Origin: Rhizobiales bacterium 32-66-11
Lineage (GTDB): Bacteria; Pseudomonadota; Alphaproteobacteria; Rhizobiales; Xanthobacteraceae
Assembly (NCBI GenBank): GCA_002304505.1
Contig: NCEH01000087.1
Location: forward strand, 1 to 42,576
Reading direction: 5' to 3'
DNA length: 42,576 nucleotides
Notes under the pieces: generated by a model
Told to the model about the DNA's origin: nothing
Database searches by the model: none
The model's input: only the letters and a program-made list of their open reading frames with translations
Shown: in pieces, positions 8,269-16,712 of the stretch
Numbering within the stretch: position 1 is the stretch's first letter
How the letters are laid out: each line of letters starts with the position of its first letter
Program-made: the position numbers and the translations under genes

Positions 8269-10026
8269 TCAGAATGCCTTTGCCATCTGGACGAACACGC
8301 GCGTGCCCGTGGTGGAAAGAATTGCGGTGTCTTCCCACGGAACGGCGATGAGCAGCTGGGCATTGAGCCCGTCGCCCAATGTTGCGCGCAGGCCCGCACC
8401 GGCGGAACCGAGCCTGGCGTCCGTGTAGTCGACGCCGACCTCCTGGCTCCAGAGCGCCGCATAATCGACGAACGCGAACACCTGGAGGCCCGAGATGCCG
8501 GGCGCGGACCAGGGGAGGGCCCGGCTGAGCTCGAATGTCGCGGCGATGCCGCTGTCTCCCGCTGCCGTGGAGCTGTCGAAGGCGCGCCCGAACGGGTCGC
8601 CCCCGACGTTCAGCCGCACCACCGAAGGCAGGGGGTCGAACGCATATTGCGCGGCCATGCGCAGGCGTGCGTTCAGCTCCGCCAACACCTCCTTGCGGAC
8701 GTCGAGGTCGAGACGGACGAAGCGATAGTCGTCGGGCACGCCGGATCGCGAGGGAAACGCCCAGCCACCGGCGCGCGCGCCCAGGTCATCAAGGCCTTGC
8801 GCCACAGAGGCGAGCACGGTCGCCGAACCGCCCTCGAACTCGGCGAGATAGCGCAGCGAGGCTGCCAGCCAGCGATTGTCGTCCAGGGCGTTGAGCTCCG
8901 GCCCGATGTCGACTTCATTATTCTTGAAGTTGAGCTCCATGCGCCCGAAGAGACTGTGCTCGATGGTGCGCAGGAAGGGATAGCTGACAAACAGATTGCC
9001 GAAGGTCGCCGACACTTCCACATTCAACGGGGCGAGATCGGCGCCGGGATGGGAGGAGATGTAGCCGAGCCGGTAGCCCGCATGCAGCCCATCGAACCCG
9101 ATGGGGATGTCCTGGGTCACCTGGCCGAACAGCACCTCCCGAGGGGTGTTGGGAATGGTCATCCCGGCAAATTCGGTGGACTCGAACAGCCCGAAGACAT
9201 CGTTCAGCGTGGCGGTGGCCGCAAGCTGCACCGGCCCCATCTGGGCGGTGCCCATATTGTCGAGAATGACGGCGCCGGTCAGCCGAGTGAAGCTGATGTC
9301 GAGGGTGAGATCGCCCCCGCCGGACGGCGTGTCCGGCTTCTTGAACACACCGTCGATCTTAAGCCCGGCCAGATCGCTCATCAGCAGCAGGATGCGCTCG
9401 GCTTCCTTGATGCGGATGGGGCGCATGGCGGTGATGCGGTTGATGTAAGGCGCAAGGCGCGCCTCCAGGCCCGGGCGATCCGACTTGATCACCACCTTGC
9501 TGACATAGGACTCATAAAGGGCGATGGTGACGTGGCCTGAGCGGTAGTCTTGAACGGGCACGACGGCCATGGAGAAGTAGCCCGCCGCGGTATAGGCGCG
9601 CTCCACCTTGGCGGCCATCTCGTAGAGATCCGCGAGGCTGATCGTCCTGCCGATGGCGTCCTTCCAGATCGGCTCGAGTTGCGCCAGCGGCACGGCAACC
9701 GCCCCGTCCACCCGTAGGGCGCGCAGCGTGAACCGCATCCCCTTGGCATTTTCCGGCGGAATCCGACGCTGCAAGTCCGGGACGGCAATGTTGATCGTTC
9801 CAGGGGCGCGCGGCTCCGAGAAGCGTTGGATCACCGCCGACTGTTCGGACGTCACCTGCTCCAGCACTTGCGCTCTCGCGCCAGCCGCAAGCGCGATCAT
9901 CCCCGCCACCAGCAGCGGCGGGCACAGGACAAACGCAGCCGCCCCGGCGATCCATCGCGACCATTGGGTGGCGTGCCCGATGCCGTCGCGCGCGCTCAAA
10001 GGCGCAAATCGCTCCCGGCTGATCAT
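8269..10026 (-). CDS. TpsB/ShlB-FhaC-type outer-membrane transporter (two-partner secretion)
   Basis: 585 residues. A hydrophobic segment near residues 26-52 ends at GARAQV and looks like a long signal sequence. A POTRA-type region follows (ALRVDGAVAVPLAQL... and YTAAGYFSMAVVPVQDYRSGHVTI), then a second one and a long beta-rich C-terminal half typical of a 16-strand barrel, ending in FVQMAKAF with an aromatic last residue. This is the architecture of ShlB/FhaC/HecB transporters, which export a TpsA partner. No TpsA (large filamentous-haemagglutinin-like protein) is in the window. The start codon overlaps the stop of the AmpH-like gene (ATGA), so the two are coupled. A role in exporting a hydrolase is only a hypothesis. 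Confidence 0.8.
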   Translation of the reverse strand: MISRERFAPLSARDGIGHATQWSRWIAGAAAFVLCPPLLVAGMIALAAGARAQVLEQVTSEQSAVIQRFSEPRAPGTINIAVPDLQRRIPPENAKGMRFTLRALRVDGAVAVPLAQLEPIWKDAIGRTISLADLYEMAAKVERAYTAAGYFSMAVVPVQDYRSGHVTIALYESYVSKVVIKSDRPGLEARLAPYINRITAMRPIRIKEAERILLLMSDLAGLKIDGVFKKPDTPSGGGDLTLDISFTRLTGAVILDNMGTAQMGPVQLAATATLNDVFGLFESTEFAGMTIPNTPREVLFGQVTQDIPIGFDGLHAGYRLGYISSHPGADLAPLNVEVSATFGNLFVSYPFLRTIEHSLFGRMELNFKNNEVDIGPELNALDDNRWLAASLRYLAEFEGGSATVLASVAQGLDDLGARAGGWAFPSRSGVPDDYRFVRLDLDVRKEVLAELNARLRMAAQYAFDPLPSVVRLNVGGDPFGRAFDSSTAAGDSGIAATFELSRALPWSAPGISGLQVFAFVDYAALWSQEVGVDYTDARLGSAGAGLRATLGDGLNAQLLIAVPWEDTAILSTTGTRVFVQMAKAF

Positions 10027-11165
10027 CGGGGCGCCAACTGGCGGATCAGCTCGTTCGCGAAGTGTGGGATGATATCGCCCGCCACCATGTCGTACTTGTT
10101 GATCGAGATGAACACGCCGACGCCCCGGGCGGGCGAGAAGGCGATGTAGGACAGGATGCCTTGGCGTCCGCCCGACTTCTGCAGGATGAGCGGGCGGCTG
10201 CCCTCGGGGTTCATCACCACCCAGCCGAGCCCCATCGCATCCATGTGGCCGGAATGATCGAGGCCGGAGACGGGCTCCTGAGCATCACGCGAAACATAGG
10301 CGGCGTGGTCGAGGGCCCGCATCTCGGCGCCGGGCCGCGCGGATCGATCGAGATGCCACTTCATCCAGCGCACCATGTCGTTGGGCGTGGTGAAGAGGCC
10401 GCTCGCCGCGGCCTGCATGTCGGAGACCTCGGTGAGGGGCATGGGGCTCCCATCCGGGGCGTGGCCCTGATAGATGCGTGCCGTTTGGGCCTCGCTCAGC
10501 CGAACATGCGTATCCTTGAGCCCCGCGGGATCGAACACGCGCTCCTTGAGCAGTTGCGCATAGGGCTTGCCGGCCGCCTTCGACAGCGCCTCGCCCAGCA
10601 GGTCGAACGCATAGTTCGAATAGTGAATGCCAGTGCCCGGCGGGAAGAGGAGCTTCTGTCCCTTCAGAGCCTCCATATACATCTCGCGCGTGACCTGTTC
10701 GGGATGTGCTGGATCGCGGGGAATGCTCACCTCGCGCGGCAGTCCTGAGCCGTGGGTCACCAGATTGAGCAGCGTGATCTCACGGCCGCCGGCCGTGGGC
10801 ACCGTCACCGGCCAGCCCAGCCTGTCCTGCAGGCGATCCGTGAAGTTGACCGTGCCATCTGCGACCATGCTGGCGAGGACTTCTCCGGCCACGACCTTCG
10901 ATAAGGATCCCACGCGGATCATCGTGTCGCCGTCCGGGGCGCCTTGCCCGTCCGCGCGGCTGCCGTATCCAAGGACGATGCTTTCCCCGTTCCGGACCAC
11001 GCCGACCACCATTGCGGGCGTGTTCATCTGCAGGAAGGCGATCTCCGCCTGAAGTTCGACCATCTCCTTCAGGAAAGCGTCCTCGGCCCGGACAGGCCCA
11101 TTTGCCAGCGCCGCACCGACGCCCATGACCAGCGCCGCGGCTCTCGCAGACATCCAACCACGCAT
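10023..11165 (-). CDS. AmpH-like penicillin-binding serine hydrolase
   Basis: About 380 residues from the ATG at 11165, preferred over 11195 because GAGGGA lies 8 nt upstream and a signal peptide (MSARAAALVMGVGAAL, cleaved near VRAED) follows directly. Similarity to Escherichia coli AmpH, a periplasmic peptidoglycan D,D-carboxypeptidase/endopeptidase, runs along the length: GSLSKV (SxxK, about 88), THGSGLPRE, YSNYAFDLLGEAL (YxN, about 181), a GLGWVVMNPEG stretch and QKSGGRQG (KSG, about 329). It probably trims or hydrolyses muropeptides. It is the first gene of the operon with the TpsB transporter, overlapping by ATGA. Confidence 0.82.
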   Translation of the reverse strand: MRGWMSARAAALVMGVGAALANGPVRAEDAFLKEMVELQAEIAFLQMNTPAMVVGVVRNGESIVLGYGSRADGQGAPDGDTMIRVGSLSKVVAGEVLASMVADGTVNFTDRLQDRLGWPVTVPTAGGREITLLNLVTHGSGLPREVSIPRDPAHPEQVTREMYMEALKGQKLLFPPGTGIHYSNYAFDLLGEALSKAAGKPYAQLLKERVFDPAGLKDTHVRLSEAQTARIYQGHAPDGSPMPLTEVSDMQAAASGLFTTPNDMVRWMKWHLDRSARPGAEMRALDHAAYVSRDAQEPVSGLDHSGHMDAMGLGWVVMNPEGSRPLILQKSGGRQGILSYIAFSPARGVGVFISINKYDMVAGDIIPHFANELIRQLAPR

Positions 11166-11592
11166 AGGCTTTCCCTCATTCCCATGGGTATTCATCAGAG
11201 CCCACGATCGTGGGGCGTGTTCAGCGCCATCGTCGCGGGGGCCGGAGGATCATCTGTAGGCAGCAGACATCGTGCTGCCGTTGCCGCCCGCCAGCCGCAC
11301 GGGCGGGACGAGCACACGGAAGATCAGCGTGGCCGAGCGAAGGATGCTCGCAAGCCAGAGGTGTAGAAATGATGGTCGCAAGCATAGAGAGTCGCGAGCA
11401 TCAAAGTCTTTCAGGCTTCCGAAGACGGGGCCGACAGACTGATGCGGCCTAGGCCGGGAGATCCGAGCGGTGACGAGACCTTCCGGACAACCAAGATATC
11501 GCTAGCAGGCAATTGTTTGAGCAATATTTGAAAACGGCACAATTGCGCGGCTCCCTGGCGGAGGCGCACGGAAAAGTGCCGATGCCGCGCGC
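11166..11592. promoter_or_regulatory. Intergenic region upstream of the AmpH-like operon, with two palindromes
   Basis: No convincing gene in these 427 bp. Two perfect palindromes stand out: CCCACGATCGTGGG (11201-11214), about 36 bp upstream of the chosen ampH-like start, and CGGCCTAGGCCG (11445-11456). The first is well placed as an operator for the operon read leftward. The stretch around 11505-11545 is AT-rich and could hold the promoter or the end of the regulator transcript. No U-tailed terminator was recognised. Confidence 0.4.
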
Positions 11593-13212
11593 TCAGCTGG
11601 CGGCGATCAGGCCTGTGCCCATGAGGACGAAAGGCGGAATCACGCCCGTGCCGTGCAGCCCGGTGAGATGCGCGACGAGCCCCTGCATGATGTTGGCACG
11701 GGCCTGCAGCGAGGTGAGGTGGCGCACGGAGGTCATGTAGGTGAATGCAAGCGCGTTGCGCGCCCCTTCGGGACCGGCCCTAAGCAGGACATCGGTGACC
11801 GCCTGCGGCAGCGGCTGGCCGGGAGGCGTGACCAGCACGGCGATCATCGCGCTGAGATCGGGCGGGGAATGCGGGCTCCAGTAGGAAAAGGCCGCAGCGG
11901 CCTTGAGCGCCTCGCGGTCGCCCGCTGCCAGCAATGCAATGCACTTCAGGACACGCATGTGCAGCTCGAATTCGGAATCGGGGTCCGCCATCTCGATCCC
12001 GCGGTCGAAGAATGCCAGCGCGGCGGTAAAATCGCTGCGCGCCTGCCGCAACTGCCCGAGCACCGGCAGCGCGGCGGCAAATTCCGCCGTGCGGGCGAAG
12101 GCCCGCTCCGCCAAATCCTCGGCCAGCTCAAGATGGCCGCGATCCACGAAATAGAGCAGCTTGGCCGCGGCCAGCATCAGCAGCGGGTTGGTCTCGATGA
12201 GCGGCAGGCAATCGAGCACAGTCGCCTCGATCTCGCTCTCGATCTCGTCGCGCTCGCGGCGAGAGATGCCGGTGAAGGGATTGGCGAGGACCAGACGCGA
12301 GAACAGATGCAGGCACCACTGCAAGGCGATGTCGGCGCTGGCGGGATTCTGTGCGCGCGCGTCGCGCAACTGCATCCCCTTCTCCAGCCACGCCGGGTTG
12401 GAAGCCGATAACAGGGTCGAGGCCGTGCGCAGGCGGATTTCCAGCGGCTGACCGGCGGGCGTGCCGAGCCCTTCCGAGGCGTCGGTCAGGGTCCGCTGCA
12501 ATGCCGTGATGATGCCCTCCGCGGCGCGTTCCACCTCTGGCGTCAGCATGGCGAGGCTGGCGCCGCCGAATTCCAGCCGAAAGGCCTTGATGATGCGCCC
12601 TGACGGCGCTTCCCGCAGGATCGCCGTGCAATCCAGACGGGCGCCGCTGTCTTGGAAGTTCACCTTCAGGAGATAGCGCGCGCCCTGGGGCGCCGCGCCC
12701 TCTTCGCCCCCCACGACGATGACGGCCTGCCCTTCGCTGGCCCGGCTCGCGATCATGTCGCGCAACTGTCCGGTAATGGCACCCGCCCGTTCTGTCAGGC
12801 GTTTGTCGTGAAGAGGGACCACAGGGTCGATGGCCAGAAGCACGTGAGCCGGCGCCGGATCGGACCTGACGGTCACAGCCGGCAATTTCGTTGCGATCCA
12901 CACATAGCCCTCGCCATACTGCGTGGCGATGTATCTGGGGGACCGTGCGCTATCCCCCAGCTTTGAACGCAGGCGATTGATGAGAAAATCCACGTTGCGG
13001 TCGGATGCGTCGGCCTGGGTCGGCGCGATCGCGTCGAGCAGCTGGCTGCGCGGCATCAGGCGGTGCGGGTTGCGGGATAGCGCCAGCAAAAGCGCGCGCT
13101 CGCTCCGGGTGAAGCGAATCTGCTCCCCGCTGCGATGGGCGAACAGGCAGGTGTCATCCAGCACGACATCGCCGAAGATGAATCCGCCTGCGCTCGATCC
13201 CTCACGTTCCAT
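11593..13212 (-). CDS. HilA/CadC-like transcriptional regulator: OmpR-type winged helix plus TPR-like domain
   Basis: About 539 residues from the ATG at 13212 (MEREGSSAGGFIFGD), chosen because the DNA-binding domain begins just after it. Residues about 10-105 form an OmpR/PhoB-type winged helix: FTRSERALLLALSRNP, then SDRNVDFLINRLRSKLGD and RYIATQYGEGYVW, the standard recognition helix and wing. There is no receiver domain and no obvious membrane segment. The rest is helical and TPR-like (LAEDLAERAFARTAEF, GQLRQARSDFTAALAFFDRGIEMA), an arrangement seen in HilA-type activators. It lies upstream of and in line with the AmpH-like/TpsB/hydrolase operon and is its most likely regulator (inference). 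Confidence 0.75.
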   Translation of the reverse strand: MEREGSSAGGFIFGDVVLDDTCLFAHRSGEQIRFTRSERALLLALSRNPHRLMPRSQLLDAIAPTQADASDRNVDFLINRLRSKLGDSARSPRYIATQYGEGYVWIATKLPAVTVRSDPAPAHVLLAIDPVVPLHDKRLTERAGAITGQLRDMIASRASEGQAVIVVGGEEGAAPQGARYLLKVNFQDSGARLDCTAILREAPSGRIIKAFRLEFGGASLAMLTPEVERAAEGIITALQRTLTDASEGLGTPAGQPLEIRLRTASTLLSASNPAWLEKGMQLRDARAQNPASADIALQWCLHLFSRLVLANPFTGISRRERDEIESEIEATVLDCLPLIETNPLLMLAAAKLLYFVDRGHLELAEDLAERAFARTAEFAAALPVLGQLRQARSDFTAALAFFDRGIEMADPDSEFELHMRVLKCIALLAAGDREALKAAAAFSYWSPHSPPDLSAMIAVLVTPPGQPLPQAVTDVLLRAGPEGARNALAFTYMTSVRHLTSLQARANIMQGLVAHLTGLHGTGVIPPFVLMGTGLIAAS

Positions 13213-13612
13213 CCAAGCTTGTCCCCAGGCCGGCCCGGCACGCACCAATGCCGCCCAGATCATGCCCGAGGGGCAAATGCGGGTCGAGCCAATTTGGCTC
13301 CTGGAGGCCGCCGCCGCCATAAGTATGGCCGCCGGAGGTACGCAGGATTGATACTCTGCCCGAGCGCGGCATCGCGATGCGCGTGAACTGGCGTCGCCAT
13401 GCGCATCGACACCTGGCCGCGACCGGGCGATCACGATCGCGCTGCCGTCCGGCAAGGATGCATGGGCAGCTTATTATTGGGCTCCGCCGAGTCCAAAAGC
13501 AGATGACATAAATTAATTCGCAAAATACTGGCCTGCCGGCGAGCCAGCTGGCACCTGTGGCCGTGACCTGATGGGCGAGGTCCAGATCGGAGCGCACCGC
13601 GAGTGCGACACG
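13213..13612. other. Gene-free stretch upstream of the regulator, with an inverted repeat
   Basis: I see no credible gene in these 400 bp; open frames here lack family features. An inverted repeat CGATGCGC-N18-GCGCATCG (13375-13408) lies about 160 bp upstream of the regulator start and could be an operator. An AT-rich patch (13495-13525, ATAAATTAATTCG) precedes direct repeat copy 2 and could hold a promoter. Confidence 0.4.
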
Positions 13613-13656
13613 TGGGCTCTCCAGGAGCCGGATTTTAGTTTAGTGAGGGGCCAATC
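13613..13656. repeat. Direct repeat copy 2 (integrase 5' end) next to dusA
   Basis: 44 bp matching 419-464 in the same orientation. Read on the minus strand it gives PLTKLKSGSWRAH, the start of an integrase gene like the one at 142-462, but a 2-nt loss after the would-be TTG start shifts the frame, and similarity stops after the repeat. It lies about 110 bp before dusA, where the integrase gene of a dusA-targeting element would be expected. Confidence 0.85.
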
Positions 13657-13765
13657 CGTGTGCGCTTCGCGTGCACTCGCGCGTCGAAAAATCGGAAATT
13701 GGGGCGTATCGTGGCGAAAAATCGCGTGCGCACGATGCGACCAACTCCCTGAAGTTACGAAAATA
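13657..13765. other. Candidate element end/att region upstream of dusA
   Basis: Between direct repeat copy 2 and dusA lies a short AT-rich stretch containing CGAAAAATCG twice (13685-13694 and 13715-13724), exactly 30 bp apart. Evenly spaced short repeats beside an integrase start could be arm-type integrase-binding sites. The core crossover would be within the first codons of dusA (about 13800-13830). Assignment is inference. Confidence 0.4.
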
Positions 13766-14761
13766 ATGTATAATATTCAATCATTTAGATTTGCCGTGGC
13801 CCCGATGATGGATTGGACGGACCGCCATTGCCGGGCGTTCCATCGCACCCTGTCGGCCCGCGCGCTGCTCTATACGGAAATGGTCACCGCCCCGGCGGTG
13901 CTTCATGGCGATCGCGCGCGGCTGCTCGGGTATTCACCGGCCGAGCACCCGGTCGCGGTTCAGCTCGGCGGCAGCGATCCCTTGCAATTGGCGCAGGCCG
14001 CGCGGATCTGCGCGGATTTTGGCTATGACGAGATCAATCTCAACGTGGGCTGCCCCTCGGACCGGGTGCAGGGGGGCAATTTCGGCGCCTGCCTGATGCG
14101 CGAGCCGGAGCTGGTCGCGCGCTGCGTTGCCGCGATCAAGGCCGAGGTCGCCGTCCCGGTGACCGTCAAGTGCCGCATCGGCGTGGACGACCAGGACCCG
14201 GAAATCGCCCTGGATGCCTTGGCCGATGACGTGATCGCGGCGGGCGCGGACGCGCTCATCGTCCATGCCCGCAAGGCGTGGCTGCAAGGGCTCTCGCCGC
14301 GCGAGAACCGCGACATTCCCCCGCTCGACTATGACCGCGTGCGCCGCCTGAAGGCCCGCCTGCCCCATGTTCCGATCGCCCTGAACGGCGGCCTTTCCAC
14401 GCTGGAGCAGGCGCAGGCGGAAAGCGCGGGGCTCGACGGGGTGATGCTCGGCCGCGCGGCCTATCAAAATCCGGAACTGCTGCTTGGGGTCGATCCGCTG
14501 TTTTATGGCGCGGCCTCTCCGTACGCGGACGCCTTCGCGGCGGTGGATGCCTTCGAGCCTTATATCGCCGCCCATCTGGAAGCTGGCGGGCGCCTGCACG
14601 ACATCACCCGCCACATGCTCGGCCTGTTCACCGGCAAGCCCGGCGCCCGCACCTTCCGCCGCCGGCTGTCCACCGAGGGGATCGCCCCCGGCGCCGGGCT
14701 GGAGGTGCTGCGCGCCGCGCTGAACGACGTGCGCCGCGCGCCCCGCCGCGCCGCCGCCTGA
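13766..14761 (+). CDS. dusA: tRNA-dihydrouridine(20/20a) synthase DusA
   Basis: About 331 residues, the usual length. An FMN-binding TIM barrel reduces uridine 20/20a in the tRNA D-loop. It opens with FAVAPMMDWTDRHCR, followed by LYTEMVTAPAVLHGD, INLNVGCPSDRVQGGNFGACLM (catalytic Cys in GCPS), VTVKCRIGVDD, IVHARKAWLQGLSP and LNGGL plus GVMLGRAAYQNP (FMN phosphate). The first residues MYNIQSF are AT-rich and unlike the rest of the gene, so this start is probably supplied by an integrated element; internal ATGs at 13805/13808 are possible but lack a ribosome binding site. dusA is a documented integration site for a family of tyrosine integrases. Confidence 0.95.
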   Translation: MYNIQSFRFAVAPMMDWTDRHCRAFHRTLSARALLYTEMVTAPAVLHGDRARLLGYSPAEHPVAVQLGGSDPLQLAQAARICADFGYDEINLNVGCPSDRVQGGNFGACLMREPELVARCVAAIKAEVAVPVTVKCRIGVDDQDPEIALDALADDVIAAGADALIVHARKAWLQGLSPRENRDIPPLDYDRVRRLKARLPHVPIALNGGLSTLEQAQAESAGLDGVMLGRAAYQNPELLLGVDPLFYGAASPYADAFAAVDAFEPYIAAHLEAGGRLHDITRHMLGLFTGKPGARTFRRRLSTEGIAPGAGLEVLRAALNDVRRAPRRAAA

Positions 14762-14851
14762 CATCTGGACAGGACCGCCGGTTCGGGCGCAGTTTGGCGC
14801 CCCGTCCCGCTGGCCTTCGCGCCGCGCATCCCTCCCTTCGAGGCCGCCTTC

Positions 14852-15688
14852 ATGCTTTCCTCCATCCCCTGGAGCGAACTCGCCTATCTGACGTTGGCAC
14901 TGCTGGTCGGTGGGGTCGTGACCGGCCTGCTCGCCGGACTTCTGGGGGTCGGCGGCGGCGCAGTGATCGTGCCTGTGCTGTACGAGGTGTTTCGCATCAT
15001 CGGCGTCGGCGAGGACATCCGCATGCAATTATGCGTCGGCACCTCGCTCGCGATCATCGTGCCCACCTCGCTTTTGTCCTATCGCGCCCACAAGGCGCGC
15101 GGCGCGGTGATGGAGGGCGTGCTGAAGACCTGGAGCCTGCCGGCCATACTCGGAATCATCGTGGGCAGCGCCATCGCGGCGTTCCTCGACGGCTGGATCC
15201 TCCAGGCGGCCTTCGTGGTGATCGCCAGCTTGATGGGGACCAAGGCCCTGCTCGGCCGCGCCGACTGGCGCCTCGGCACCCAATTGCCGGGCCGCGCCGC
15301 CATGTGGGGCTACGGCTTTTTCATCGGCCTTGCGGCTTCCCTCATCGGCATCAGCGGCGGCGGCATCTCCAGCATCATTCTTGGGCTGTACGGTGTGCCC
15401 ATCCATGCCGCCGTCGCCACCTCGGCCGGCATCGGCATGCTGATTCCGATTCCCGGCATCATCGGCTATGCGGTAGCCGGCTGGCCTCACATGTCGGACC
15501 TGCCCCCCTTTTCGATCGGCTATGTCTCGGCGCTGGGCTTCGCCTGCATGGCGCCGGTGAGCGCGCTGACCGCGCCGTTCGGCGCGCGCCTGGCCCACCG
15601 CCTGTCGCGCCGAACGCTGGAAATGGGCTTCGGCCTGTTCCTGCTGATCATGGCGCTGCGATTCCTCGTCGCCATCATCCTGGGATAG
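14852..15688 (+). CDS. TSUP (TauE/SafE) family permease
   Basis: 278 residues, about 8 hydrophobic segments. The two-fold repeat of the family is visible: GLLAGLLGVGGGAVIVPVLY near residue 25 and GLAASLIGISGGGISSIILG near 160, each with the G-x-G-G-G hinge. Members export or import sulfite, sulfoacetate and other small organosulfur anions; the substrate here is not predictable. It lies 90 nt after dusA on the same strand and converges with the next gene. Confidence 0.85.
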   Translation: MLSSIPWSELAYLTLALLVGGVVTGLLAGLLGVGGGAVIVPVLYEVFRIIGVGEDIRMQLCVGTSLAIIVPTSLLSYRAHKARGAVMEGVLKTWSLPAILGIIVGSAIAAFLDGWILQAAFVVIASLMGTKALLGRADWRLGTQLPGRAAMWGYGFFIGLAASLIGISGGGISSIILGLYGVPIHAAVATSAGIGMLIPIPGIIGYAVAGWPHMSDLPPFSIGYVSALGFACMAPVSALTAPFGARLAHRLSRRTLEMGFGLFLLIMALRFLVAIILG

Positions 15689-15697
15689 GTCCGCTGG

Positions 15698-15726
15698 GGT
15701 GAAGACCGGAGGATCCGGCCTTCACC
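15698..15726. terminator. Hairpin between convergent genes
   Basis: Inverted repeat GGTGAAG-A-CCGGA / TCCGG-C-CTTCACC with a 3-nt loop, overlapping the stop of the minus-strand gene and just after the TSUP gene. It lacks a clear T-tract, so it may be a weak bidirectional terminator or only an RNA-stabilising hairpin. Confidence 0.45.
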
Positions 15727-16417
15727 AGGTGCTGTGGAAGCCGGCGGTGATGCTGCGATTGATCTCGGTGCCGGTGTCGGCCACCGTGGTGGTGAGCACC
15801 AGCGGACCGATCAGATTCTGCTGGGCGCTCAGCGAGGGCAGCCAGGTGTGGCGATCGCTGGCGACCGAGGTGCCGAGGCTGAGGCGGGTGCCGGTCTCGT
15901 GCATGTTGAGGCTCAGGGATTTATCGCTGCTCCACCCCTCGCCCGAGGAGGTCGGGGCGACCGTTACGGCATAGCTGTCGCTGACCTGCGCGCTGATATG
16001 GCTGCCCAGATCCCATTCGCGCGAAAAGCTCGTGCCGAGCTGGCTCTTGTCCTGAAGCGGGTCGAGCCGAACGTCCACAGCGCCTTTGTCCCAGAACAGA
16101 AGGTTCGATACGCCCGGCATCGCGACCTTCGCCCAGGCCACGGCGCCCGAGCTATCGGTCGCCTTCCACGGCAGGTCGGACCGCGGCTGCACCACCGTGA
16201 CCGGAGCGGCGGCGACGGAGAGGTCGACGCCAAACTCAGCGGCGCTCCAGCCGTCGAGCGCGCCGGCCGCCGTCACCGAGGCGGACCCATCGGCATTGGT
16301 GGTGCGCGAAACACGGGTCGAGACCTCCTGCGCGGCGGCGGGGGCGCTGCCCACGGCCACGAGGAGCAAAGGCACACATACGGGCGCGAAGGCACGGGGC
16401 AAACGGGTTTGCGGCAT
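15722..16417 (-). CDS. Secreted/outer-membrane-like hypothetical protein
   Basis: 231 residues from the ATG at 16417, chosen because a clear signal peptide follows (MPQTRLPRAFAPVCVPLLLVAV, cleaved near AAAQEV); the longer frame upstream is GC-rich and not protein-like. The mature part is beta-rich with alternating polar/hydrophobic stretches (AVDVRLDPLQDKSQLGTSF, TWLPSLSAQQNLIGPLVLTTTVADTG) and ends HSTW with an aromatic residue, suggesting a small barrel or a periplasmic beta protein. I do not recognise a family and do not assign a function. It is divergent from the DUF815 ATPase gene. Confidence 0.65.
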   Translation of the reverse strand: MPQTRLPRAFAPVCVPLLLVAVGSAPAAAQEVSTRVSRTTNADGSASVTAAGALDGWSAAEFGVDLSVAAAPVTVVQPRSDLPWKATDSSGAVAWAKVAMPGVSNLLFWDKGAVDVRLDPLQDKSQLGTSFSREWDLGSHISAQVSDSYAVTVAPTSSGEGWSSDKSLSLNMHETGTRLSLGTSVASDRHTWLPSLSAQQNLIGPLVLTTTVADTGTEINRSITAGFHSTW

Positions 16418-16712
16418 GTCGTCTCCGTCGATGCGGCACCGCCACGGCGCGAGGGCACGCAGCATTGCCTCAACTTCCAGATCCCAGCCCACCCCAATAG
16501 GCCAGAGGCAGGTTAAAGGAATCTTCCCGCAGCGCAATATGCCCACAGCCCCGTCCCCAACCTCGGCCCACTCCCTGCCCCCGCCCGGCGCCCCTGCCCG
16601 GCGCCCCCGCCGGCGCCCCATGCAACGATCGCATGTCTCGCGCCGGCGGCGCCCGCACGGCCAACTTGCTGGGACGCGCTGGCGCGGCTATCCCCGGCCG
16701 AAGGAGACAAAA

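Noticed and set aside
419..13656. Composite transposon explanation for the 13.1-kb block
   Set aside because: Flanking repeats are direct, about 45 bp, and derived from an integrase gene; no transposase or terminal inverted repeats were seen.
13769..13774. TATAAT at the start of dusA as a promoter
   Set aside because: It overlaps codons 2-3 of the best start; using it would require an internal start with no ribosome binding site. Probably chance in AT-rich sequence.
16560..16625. GGCGCCCC-type repeats upstream of the DUF815 gene
   Set aside because: Short, irregular, GC-rich low-complexity sequence; no consistent unit and no CRISPR-like spacing.
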